IMG/VR virus record: IMGVR_UViG_3300020051_000587
Span: 1-30,084 of that record
Origin: a virus
DNA: 30,084 nucleotides
Direction: 5' to 3' (one strand)
Position 1 is the first letter of the stretch. Each line of letters begins with the position of its first letter. Shown in pieces: positions 8,312 to 13,983 of this stretch. Under the pieces are notes generated by a model, which worked only from the letters and a program-made list of their open reading frames with translations, was not told the DNA's origin and did not search any database. A program made the position numbers and the translations under genes.

Positions 8312-8978
8312 GATTGTAATCCGAAACAAACATCTACTAGAGATGCTTGATAAGACTGTTGATATGTTTCTTGAACATAGAGAACTGTGTGAAGAGTTAT
8401 CGGATAGTTTACAACGTGACATTCCAGTACAGGAGTGGGAGAGATTCTGCCAAGAGGATTATCTGCATGAGATGATTGCGAAGGGAGATGACCACAAAGG
8501 GTTTCCTGAAAAGGGTTATGGGTTTCAAGTATCACATGGGGTCAAACACAGGCCCGATGTGTTTGAACCATTAATGAAATGGACTAAGACCGAACTCCCA
8601 ATGCAGTTTGGTGCAAGGTCAAACTCTCTCACATCCTACTATCCACCCAATGGATTTGTGGGATGGCATACCAATTGGAATGCCCATGGGTATCAAATCA
8701 TTCTCACGTGGAGTGAAGATGGTGATGGGTATTTTTCTTATTATGATAGAAAGTCTGATACGATTATCACCGAACCAGATGTTAAAGGATGGCAGGCAAG
8801 ATGGTACAGGTTTGGTCGTAAAGATGAACCCCAACATCATTGTTGGCATACTGCATGGACAAACTGTCCACGATTCACCCTTGCGTTTAAGTTTCCTTAC
8901 CACATAGGTGGTGACGTATACGAAGATGCAGCCCTTGATGCGATAAATGATTTTGTAGAAGAGTTAGAAACTGCTTGA
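8304..8978 (+). CDS. 2OG-Fe(II) oxygenase-like protein
   Basis: A 224-residue protein resembling the double-stranded beta-helix oxygenases that use Fe(II) and 2-oxoglutarate. The core order is YYPPNGFVGWHTN, then a strand-rich part (IILTWSEDGDGYFSYYD), then HHCWHTAWTNCPRFTLAF, giving the proximal histidine, the distal histidine and a following arginine that would bind 2-oxoglutarate. The usual H-x-D/E metal pair reads H-T-N here, so the carboxylate ligand is absent at the expected place. It could be a divergent oxygenase or an inactive fold. It is coupled to thyX by an 8-base overlap; a DNA/RNA base or protein target cannot be told from the sequence. Confidence 0.65.
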   Translation: MTEIVIRNKHLLEMLDKTVDMFLEHRELCEELSDSLQRDIPVQEWERFCQEDYLHEMIAKGDDHKGFPEKGYGFQVSHGVKHRPDVFEPLMKWTKTELPMQFGARSNSLTSYYPPNGFVGWHTNWNAHGYQIILTWSEDGDGYFSYYDRKSDTIITEPDVKGWQARWYRFGRKDEPQHHCWHTAWTNCPRFTLAFKFPYHIGGDVYEDAALDAINDFVEELETA

Positions 8979-9003
8979 CTTTTTAGTATTGTGATGATAT
9001 ACT
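8975..9003 (+). promoter_or_regulatory. Sigma70-type promoter, leaderless class
   Basis: TTGACT (8975-8980), a 17-base spacer and TATACT (8998-9003). The -35 box overlaps the stop codon of the oxygenase gene. The predicted start, about 9010, coincides with the ATG of the cell-wall hydrolase gene. Confidence 0.75.
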
Positions 9004-9009
9004 GTATGT

Positions 9010-9546
9010 ATGATTATGAAAAGACTAGTGATAGGAATCGCTGTGCTCAGTATATTGGGTTCAGTATCAGGCGCAACAGAAAATAACGTTGAAATCCCGT
9101 TTATCTATTCAGATAAAGCCGTTCAATGTCTTGCACTCAACATCTATCATGAAGCACGGAACGAATCCTTTGCAGGACGAGTTGCGGTTGCTGATGTGAC
9201 AGTAAATCGCATGTATGATAGTAGATATCCGAATACGATATGTGGTGTTGTACATCAAGCGAAACTGAGTAAATGGCATCTTGAACAAGGACGTGAAGTA
9301 CCACTGAGACATATGTGTCAGTTCAGTTGGTATTGTGATGGAAAGTCTGACCAACCCAATGATGGAGACAGTTGGTTAAAGTCGAAAAGATTAGCACAAA
9401 ACTTCTTGACTTATGGGGAATTTCGTGGTATAACAGAAGGTGCAACACACTATCATGCAACCTATGTCAAACCTGATTGGGTTAATGACCGTGGTATGAG
9501 TATGGTGGGTAGTATCGGTGAACATATATTTTATAGGTGGAACTAA
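9010..9546 (+). CDS. Secreted SleB-type cell-wall hydrolase
   Basis: A 178-residue protein of the Hydrolase_2 (SleB) family, which cleaves peptidoglycan glycan strands. The family opening CLALNIYHEARNES is clear, with the likely catalytic glutamate E48, followed by AVADVTVNRM, the CQFSWYCDG cysteine segment and GATHYHATYVKPDW. A signal peptide (IMKRLVIGIAVLSILGSVSGA) should send it through Sec, so it could act as an exported endolysin without needing a holin, or as a periplasmic wall-loosening enzyme. Two starts are possible, ATG at 9010 or 9016; both lie at the predicted transcription start, so the message would be leaderless or nearly so. It has its own promoter. Confidence 0.88.
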   Translation: MIMKRLVIGIAVLSILGSVSGATENNVEIPFIYSDKAVQCLALNIYHEARNESFAGRVAVADVTVNRMYDSRYPNTICGVVHQAKLSKWHLEQGREVPLRHMCQFSWYCDGKSDQPNDGDSWLKSKRLAQNFLTYGEFRGITEGATHYHATYVKPDWVNDRGMSMVGSIGEHIFYRWN

Positions 9547-9815
9547 TGATTGATTACAAATATAACGAAGACAAGGCAATTAGAGAATTGTCTGAATATA
9601 TCGATGGCACATATGGAGAACACTACTCGAAGAATAAGTTTCAGGCAACTGAGTTTATTATCGATGGCGGTCATGGTGATGGGTTCTGTATCGGAAACAT
9701 CATGAAGTATGCACAACGATATGGCAACAAGAATGGTTATAATCGTGCAGACTTGATGAAGGTCTTACACTATGCAATCATTCAGTTGCATGTACACGAC
9801 CATTACGAGAGGTAA
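9546..9815 (+). CDS. DUF3310-type small protein
   Basis: Eighty-nine residues. The segment FCIGNIMKYAQRYGNKNG...ADLMKVLHYAIIQL matches the pattern of DUF3310 (SaV-like) phage proteins, which carry a G-N-x-x-K-Y-x-x-R-x-x-x-K core and a following D-L-x-K helix. Function of the family is not established; it is often linked to nucleotide metabolism by analogy with MazG-like helical proteins. The ATG at 9546 overlaps the stop of the hydrolase gene (TAATG), and an in-frame GTG at 9537 is less likely. Confidence 0.8.
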   Translation: MIDYKYNEDKAIRELSEYIDGTYGEHYSKNKFQATEFIIDGGHGDGFCIGNIMKYAQRYGNKNGYNRADLMKVLHYAIIQLHVHDHYER

Positions 9816-9818
9816 TCT

Positions 9819-10016
9819 ATGATGGAGTATTTTGTCGGTACGATTGTATTGTTGATAGGATTCTTCTTTATGTACATGTCAATACACATGGAAGAAGAAA
9901 AACGGGAAGGTCGTTACCTTCCATTGCCTTGGGAACAGGGTGGCTGGATGCACAAAACCCAAAGAAAGATATTTGATAAATCAGACATCAAATATCGTGA
10001 CGGAGATAACACGTAA
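9819..10016 (+). CDS. Small membrane protein
   Basis: Sixty-five residues, not recognised. Residues 3-22 (EYFVGTIVLLIGFFFMYMSI) form one membrane segment at the amino end, followed by a charged cytosolic or periplasmic tail (HMEEEKREGRYLPLPWEQGG). Starts at 9819 and 9822 (ATGATG) are both possible. It follows the DUF3310 gene by 3 bases, with an AGAGGT Shine-Dalgarno just upstream. Confidence 0.7.
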   Translation: MMEYFVGTIVLLIGFFFMYMSIHMEEEKREGRYLPLPWEQGGWMHKTQRKIFDKSDIKYRDGDNT

Positions 10017-10017
10017 A

Positions 10018-10063
10018 TTATTTTCAAAAAACCCTTGCCAAAAGTTGCTCTTGTTGTTATAAT
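10018..10063 (+). promoter_or_regulatory. Early-type sigma70 promoter cassette with UP-like element
   Basis: TTGCCA (10035-10040), 17-base spacer, TATAAT (10058-10063), preceded by the A/T-rich element TTATTTTCAAAAAA (10018-10031). Leader to the ATG at 10093 contains GAAAAGGAAAT. Same layout as the cassettes at 16966, 17682, 18480, 21198 and 21804. Confidence 0.85.
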
Positions 10064-10092
10064 AAGTACATAAAGTCAGAAAAGGAAATATT

Positions 10093-10440
10093 ATGAATGT
10101 AATTAAATACGATATCTACGAGTCATTCAATAGGAATGGGTCATGCAGACAAGGTGAGATTACCACCACCTATGACACCCTTAACAACCTTTTTGGTACA
10201 CCATCTTACACAGACGCAGACCCATATGAGAAGGTGTCTTGTGAGTGGGTTCTGAATGTCAAAGTCGGAGATGAAGACGATTGGTCTTATGAACAGGTTT
10301 CCATCTATGCATGGAAGTACGGTAGAATCCCTACCGAAGAGTGTCAGTGGAACATTGGTGGCCACAACTACAAAGCACAAGAGATTGTGGAGTCAATAAT
10401 TGAATCGGGTATTGAACCCGCATATAGTGAGGTGGCGTAA
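10093..10440 (+). CDS. Hypothetical protein, 115 residues
   Basis: Not recognised. It is the first gene behind the promoter at 10035, with an AAGGAAA Shine-Dalgarno 6 bases before the ATG. It is acidic and strand-rich, with several tryptophans and tyrosines (CEWVLNVKVGDEDDWSYEQVSIYAWKYG), no signal peptide and no membrane segment; probably a small globular early protein. It ends in a TAATG overlap with the next gene. Confidence 0.75.
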   Translation: MNVIKYDIYESFNRNGSCRQGEITTTYDTLNNLFGTPSYTDADPYEKVSCEWVLNVKVGDEDDWSYEQVSIYAWKYGRIPTEECQWNIGGHNYKAQEIVESIIESGIEPAYSEVA

Positions 10441-10625
10441 TGAGTAAGATGGGACAATTTGTTTTTGAGTGTCAGGAAATTGCAGAAAACAATTATAATG
10501 ATACAAAGGAAAAGGTTATCTCTGAAGTCAAACAGACTTTTGAGGTATGGCAACAACCTTACGCAATTGATGTTGCGGTAAGTTGCTGGGAAGAAATTCA
10601 GTCAGATATGCAAAACTATTTCTGA
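10440..10625 (+). CDS. Hypothetical protein, 61 residues
   Basis: Not recognised. It overlaps the gene before it by one base and is predicted to be almost entirely helical (QEIAENNYNDTKEKVISEVKQTFEVW), with two cysteines and no membrane segment. It belongs to the transcription unit that begins at the 10035 promoter. Confidence 0.65.
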   Translation: MSKMGQFVFECQEIAENNYNDTKEKVISEVKQTFEVWQQPYAIDVAVSCWEEIQSDMQNYF

Positions 10626-10654
10626 TTGGTAATATTAACTCTAACTAAGGAAAT

Positions 10655-10945
10655 ATGAGAAAGAGTAACTTTGATAGGAGACCACAACGTCCTAAACCAA
10701 AAGTGTGGCCTAAAGACGGTGCTAGGCAAGTCACCGTAAGATATGATGATGTCGAGACCGCCTTGAAAGTATTCAAGAGAAAGGTTAAGAAATCAGACAT
10801 TCTCTTTGATATCAAGAAGAAGGAGTTCTTTGAGACAAGAAGAGAGAAAGGAAGAAAAGCTAAACTCGCTGCTATCAGGAGGGTTAAAAAGCAAAAAATG
10901 AAACAAGCAGAACTTGATGAAAGAATGAAGTTCCGTTACAGATAA
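10655..10945 (+). CDS. rpsU: Ribosomal protein bS21 homologue
   Basis: A 96-residue, strongly basic protein. From about residue 25 it follows bacterial ribosomal protein bS21: VTVRYDDVETALKVFKRKV, then KKKEFFETRREKGRKAKL, then a basic helix AAIRRVKKQKMKQ. bS21 sits on the 30S platform by the anti-Shine-Dalgarno region and helps initiation; phage copies could replace the host protein and favour phage messages. It has a basic proline-rich 24-residue extension at the front (RRPQRPKPKVWPKDG) and about ten extra residues at the end compared with the 70-residue bacterial form. An AAGGAAAT ribosome site precedes the ATG. bS21 is the ribosomal protein most often reported in phages (established knowledge). 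Confidence 0.87.
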   Translation: MRKSNFDRRPQRPKPKVWPKDGARQVTVRYDDVETALKVFKRKVKKSDILFDIKKKEFFETRREKGRKAKLAAIRRVKKQKMKQAELDERMKFRYR

Positions 10946-10956
10946 ATCAAAACTCT

Positions 10957-10964
10957 TATAAATA
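10957..10964 (+). promoter_or_regulatory. T4-type late promoter motif TATAAATA
   Basis: An exact TATAAATA in the gap after the bS21 gene. By T4 geometry the start would be about 10970, giving a 41-base leader to the ATG at 11011. Confidence 0.5.
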
Positions 10965-11010
10965 TAGAAGTCAGGTAGACTTAACAAAGTAACAAGGGTG
11001 TGGATGTGTC

Positions 11011-11196
11011 ATGAAAAAGACAAAAAGAATAAAATCCCGTCACGGGAATCTGTTGTTTGACAACAATAGTCCTTTTAAACAAAAGGTAGTACTCGATAAA
11101 ACGAAGTACAACCGCAAAAAGAATCCCCGCAAAGTCGGGGATTTTTCTTATTGGTCTTTATTAAATTCTCTAAAGGGTCTAACCTTTCCATCATAG
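11011..11196 (+). CDS. Small basic protein whose stop lies beyond a terminator
   Basis: Sixty-one residues. The basic first part (MKKTKRIKSRHGNLLFDNNS, then PFKQKVVLDKTKYNRKK) looks like short basic proteins seen in marine T4-like phages; no function is known to me. A strong intrinsic terminator (11116-11146) lies inside the frame at codons 36-46, and the stop codon is 48 bases further on, antisense to the end of the converging gene. Transcripts stopped there would have no stop codon. The last 17 residues may therefore be rarely or never made. Confidence 0.55.
   Translation: MKKTKRIKSRHGNLLFDNNSPFKQKVVLDKTKYNRKKNPRKVGDFSYWSLLNSLKGLTFPS
11116..11146. terminator. Bidirectional intrinsic terminator
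   Basis: Stem AATCCCCG (11122-11129) pairing with CGGGGATT (11136-11143), loop CAAAGT, with an A-run before and a T-run after, so it works as a terminator on either strand. It separates the plus-strand bS21 unit from the converging minus-strand gene. Confidence 0.9.
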
Positions 11197-11459
11197 AATA
11201 ACATTTTATACCAAGGAGTGTCCCTCTTCATGCGTGGAAGGGTGTACTCAAACTTCTTACCTTCCCTGTTAATCCAAACAACATGATATCCAATCCATCT
11301 TCTTGATGGATACCACTGCGCCTTCCCACCATTCACAATAATATTTTCTAGTGTCCAGAAATAACAGTTGTTCTTCTTAGTGAACAAACGTATTGGCCAT
11401 GACCAGAAAAACACAATCATTAATGTGAATGTTATTAATTTTCTGTATAAAGTATCCAT
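11148..11459 (-). CDS. Minus-strand small membrane-anchored protein
   Basis: The only convincing minus-strand gene, 103 residues, not recognised. Residues 7-22 (LITFTLMIVFFWSWPI) form a membrane anchor, followed by a basic, aromatic-rich domain (NGGKAQWYPSRRWIGYHVVW, then a KFEYTLPRMKRD segment). Its end meets the bidirectional terminator, and it starts divergently from the curli-like operon, with only 40 bases between the two starts. A possible -10 box (TATAAT) lies close upstream on its strand, but no clear -35 box. It shares the divergent control region with the late motif at 11487. Confidence 0.75.
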   Translation of the reverse strand: MDTLYRKLITFTLMIVFFWSWPIRLFTKKNNCYFWTLENIIVNGGKAQWYPSRRWIGYHVVWINREGKKFEYTLPRMKRDTPWYKMLFYDGKVRPFREFNKDQ

Positions 11460-11486
11460 ATAATTATATATATGGAAGTCGTTTCT

Positions 11487-11494
11487 TATAAATA
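11487..11494 (+). promoter_or_regulatory. T4-type late promoter motif driving the curli-like operon
   Basis: An exact TATAAATA (followed by CCTAC). In T4 the motif covers -13 to -6, which puts +1 at 11500, the A of the first ATG of the operon, so the message would be leaderless. No sigma70 -35/-10 pair of similar quality is seen in the gap. Confidence 0.6.
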
Positions 11495-11499
11495 CCTAC

Positions 11500-11781
11500 A
11501 TGGAAAATGCATTTACTCTAATCAATGAATTGGGGTTTCCTATAGCCGCTGCACTGATTGGCGGTTTCTTTATGTTTCTGACTCTCAAGTATATAATGGA
11601 CGGTGTTATTGGTCAGGTGAAATCTATTCGTGGAATAGTGGGAAGCCTTGATAACCGTGTAAAAACTATGAATCATGATATGGTTCGTATGGACACAACT
11701 ATGTGTGTTGTTCTGGGAATAAGACCAGACCTAACCCGCATCAGTAGAGCTAATGGTAAAGAAGATGCGAGACGAGACTAA
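11500..11781 (+). CDS. Small membrane protein with coiled-coil tail (A)
   Basis: Ninety-three residues, first gene of the curli-like operon. Residues 8-33 (INELGFPIAAALIGGFFMFLTLKY) hold one membrane helix beginning with a GFPI turn, followed by an amphipathic, heptad-like segment (VKSIRGIVGSLDNRVKTM). The next gene encodes a protein of the same plan, with the same GFPI start, so the two look like an old tandem duplication. Holin-like size and shape are compatible but not diagnostic; they might also be inner-membrane partners of the CsgG pore. The ATG coincides with the predicted late start. Confidence 0.72.
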   Translation: MENAFTLINELGFPIAAALIGGFFMFLTLKYIMDGVIGQVKSIRGIVGSLDNRVKTMNHDMVRMDTTMCVVLGIRPDLTRISRANGKEDARRD

Positions 11782-12032
11782 TGATAGAATTTATAGACAG
11801 TATAAAGTCTTTCGGGTTTCCGATAGTATCAGCGGTGGGTATGCTGTATATGATTTACTTCGTGTGGAAAACAATCACCGAAGAAGTCGAGAAGAACTTA
11901 GATGATACACAAAAGACCTTAATTGGTTTGATTGACAGAATAAGAATGTTAGATAATGATATCATCCGATTGCAACAGAAACTAGATACTGCAATCGAAT
12001 TAAAGAGAAAACAAGATGAAGAAAATAACTAA
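11781..12032 (+). CDS. Small membrane protein with coiled-coil tail (B)
   Basis: Eighty-three residues. The ATG overlaps the stop of the gene before (TAATG). Layout repeats that of its neighbour: a membrane helix opened by GFPI (FGFPIVSAVGMLYMIYFVW), then a longer coiled coil (LIGLIDRIRMLDNDIIRLQQ). It probably sits in the inner membrane with the helix near the amino end. The gene overlaps csgF by 17 bases, so it is part of the same unit; function unknown. Confidence 0.72.
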   Translation: MIEFIDSIKSFGFPIVSAVGMLYMIYFVWKTITEEVEKNLDDTQKTLIGLIDRIRMLDNDIIRLQQKLDTAIELKRKQDEENN

Positions 12033-12504
12033 GTTTACCGTGATTGAAAAAATAGAATCGATTATATTATTGGTTTGTTTTGGACTTATGTTTTTTGTGT
12101 TTGCCGAAGTTTCGGCTGCACCGATTGAACATAAGTTTAAATCGCCGTCATTCAGTGGAGTGAACACTAGTTCTCATTATTTAACAATTGAGAACCAAGA
12201 AGCATCTCGTAAACAAGCCATAAAACAAGAGATAAAGGAATTACAGGAACAATTGGAAAGGGATGCTGAGAATACCACCCTTGCAAAATTTATTAGAAAT
12301 GTGGAAAGTAGAATTTATTCTACCCTATCACGACAGATTGTAGACAGTATGTTCGGCGAGAATCCTAGTGATACGGGTTCATTTAACATTGAAGGTACAG
12401 GAATATCATACGTCAGAAATGGCGATAGTGTGGAGTTAACAATTACAGATGAGAATGGTAATACGACTGTTATCGTTATTCCTCTTGGGGACTTTGGTAT
12501 CTAG
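12016..12504 (+). CDS. csgF: CsgF-like curli assembly factor
   Basis: In curli (type VIII secretion) systems CsgF is exported and its first residues plug into the CsgG pore from the cell surface, widening the constriction and tethering the nucleator. Here, a signal peptide ends in FAEVSA/APIEH, and the mature start HKFKSPSFSGVNTSSHYL follows the CsgF pattern F-x-N/S-P-x-F-x-G. Then come a helix (TTLAKFIRNVESRIYSTLSRQIVDSMF) and a beta end GDSVELTITDENGNTTVIVI that matches the CsgF tail. An extra charged helix of about 30 residues is present between the plug and the neck. The gene overlaps csgG by 56 bases. Confidence 0.88.
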   Translation: MKKITKFTVIEKIESIILLVCFGLMFFVFAEVSAAPIEHKFKSPSFSGVNTSSHYLTIENQEASRKQAIKQEIKELQEQLERDAENTTLAKFIRNVESRIYSTLSRQIVDSMFGENPSDTGSFNIEGTGISYVRNGDSVELTITDENGNTTVIVIPLGDFGI

Positions 12505-13264
12505 TTGTACTTCTCTCGGTAGTGGAAACTTTGAGATACCACAGAGAGATGAACCAAGAATACAGGAAACATTACTCCAACAAGAACTGAAGAATGTTTC
12601 TAGTCCGAAGAGGAAACCGACAGTAGCTGTGTATCAGTTTACTGACCAGACGGGACAGAAAAGACAAAATAGTGGTGGTGGAACTTCGTTTAGTTCTGCG
12701 GTAACACAAGCACCTTCGGTGTACCTAATACGTGCATTGAAACGTGCAGCGAACGGAAATTTCTTTCGTGTTGTAGACCGTCAAATTATTGACCATGTCA
12801 CTAGAGAAAGACAACTGATACGTCAAACTCGTCAAAGTTACGAGGGAGATGAATCTCAGAAATTACCAGCATTAACGTTCGCTGGGATGATAATTGCAGG
12901 AGGTATAGTAGGATACGATACTTCGATTGACACAGGTGGCGCTGGTGCTAGATACCTCGGTATTGGAGCGTCCCGTGAATTTAGTATTGATACTGTGACC
13001 GTAAATATACGGTTAGTGTCAGTTGCAACAGGCGAAGTCTTGCTTGATGTAATAACAAGTAAGACCATACTATCCACGGCTTTTGGTGGGGATGTATTTA
13101 AATTTATAGAGCAGGGCACCCAACTGGTTGAGATTGAATCAGGGGTGACTCAAAATGAAAGTGTTTCCATAGCGACCCAACGTGCTATAGAAACGGGAGT
13201 CCTTGCGCTCATTAATCGTGGAAACGACATGGGGTACTGGACATTTAACGGAGAAAATAAATGA
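12449..13264 (+). CDS. csgG: CsgG-like outer-membrane secretion pore lipoprotein
   Basis: CsgG forms the nonameric outer-membrane channel for curlin export. The 271-residue protein begins with a lipoprotein signal ending LVSSC (C20). The core follows CsgG closely: VAVYQFTDQTGQK, FSSAVTQAPSVYLIRALK, FFRVVDRQ, GYDTSIDTGGAGARYLGIG (the best-conserved CsgG block), VNIRLVSVATGEVL, TSKTILS, and AIETGVLALINRG near the end. The constriction loop after DQTGQ is two residues longer than in E. coli and is glycine-rich (NSGGGTSF); the phenylalanine of the eyelet appears kept, while the tyrosine and asparagine do not. The start overlaps csgF; no strong ribosome site, so coupled translation is likely. Confidence 0.95.
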   Translation: MRMVIRLLSLFLLGTLVSSCTSLGSGNFEIPQRDEPRIQETLLQQELKNVSSPKRKPTVAVYQFTDQTGQKRQNSGGGTSFSSAVTQAPSVYLIRALKRAANGNFFRVVDRQIIDHVTRERQLIRQTRQSYEGDESQKLPALTFAGMIIAGGIVGYDTSIDTGGAGARYLGIGASREFSIDTVTVNIRLVSVATGEVLLDVITSKTILSTAFGGDVFKFIEQGTQLVEIESGVTQNESVSIATQRAIETGVLALINRGNDMGYWTFNGENK

Positions 13265-13983
13265 ACGTTAGGCATTTAAGTTTTGCTATGATGTTCGTAA
13301 TCGGTTTTGCGTATGCAGACAATGAAATATATATTGACCAAGTAGGAGATGGGTCTTCGATTGACATCGTACAGGATGGTTCGGGGAACGTGATTGGTGG
13401 TTCTGCTTCAGACACCACTAAGATGTTACTTTCGGGTAGCAACATGGATTTCAATGTCAACATGACTGGTTCGGGTAATACACTGATAGGTGATATTATT
13501 GGTTCTGGAACTATCGTTGACCTTGATATCAATGGTTCGAGTAATGACCTGTTATTTGATATTGATAAAGGAAATGTGTATGGAGCTACCAATGGCGATT
13601 ACTTCATTAATATCACTGGTGGTAATAACGCTTTAGACTTTGATATTGGTTCGATTGATACTGCCAACGACTTAGACTTTGACTTTGTCTTGGATGGTGA
13701 TTTTAACACTGGAGACATTAATATTGATGCGTCAGGTTTGACATTCAATATGGATGTTGTAGGTGATAACAGTAACTTACTTTACAATGCTAGTGGTTAT
13801 GATGGACACAACTTTGTGTTGAGAGGCATTGGTAGCTATTGGAATATAGAAGTAAATCAAGAATCAACTTTACAGTCTGATTCGTTGGAGATAGATTATG
13901 ATGGTGACGGAACAAGTGCGACAGCGAATACTATTTGTATTAGTCAGTCTGATTCTGGTCTTAACTCCAACTGCGGTAACTAG
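13261..13983 (+). CDS. Secreted curlin-like beta-repeat protein (candidate substrate)
   Basis: A 240-residue exported protein starting with a signal peptide cut near AYA/DNE. The mature start carries two curlin-like strands, IYIDQVGDG and IDIVQDGSGN, which fit the I-x-I-x-Q-x-G-x-x-N pattern of CsgA/CsgB repeats. Further on the repeats drift to short alternating strands closed by G/S-N/D turns (VNMTGSGNTL, INITGGNNAL, MDVVGDNSNLL). It is very rich in Asp, Asn, Gly and Ser and nearly free of Lys and Arg, as expected of a beta-solenoid or amyloid. Two cysteines end the chain (CISQSDSGLNSNC). It starts with an ATGA overlap on csgG, which makes it the obvious candidate cargo. Not certain to be amyloid. 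Confidence 0.78.
   Translation: MNVRHLSFAMMFVIGFAYADNEIYIDQVGDGSSIDIVQDGSGNVIGGSASDTTKMLLSGSNMDFNVNMTGSGNTLIGDIIGSGTIVDLDINGSSNDLLFDIDKGNVYGATNGDYFINITGGNNALDFDIGSIDTANDLDFDFVLDGDFNTGDINIDASGLTFNMDVVGDNSNLLYNASGYDGHNFVLRGIGSYWNIEVNQESTLQSDSLEIDYDGDGTSATANTICISQSDSGLNSNCGN

Noticed and set aside
11033-11049. Short hairpin TCCCG-TCA-CGGGA in the 11011 gene as a terminator
   Set aside because: Five-pair stem without a following T-run; the strong terminator is at 11116-11146.
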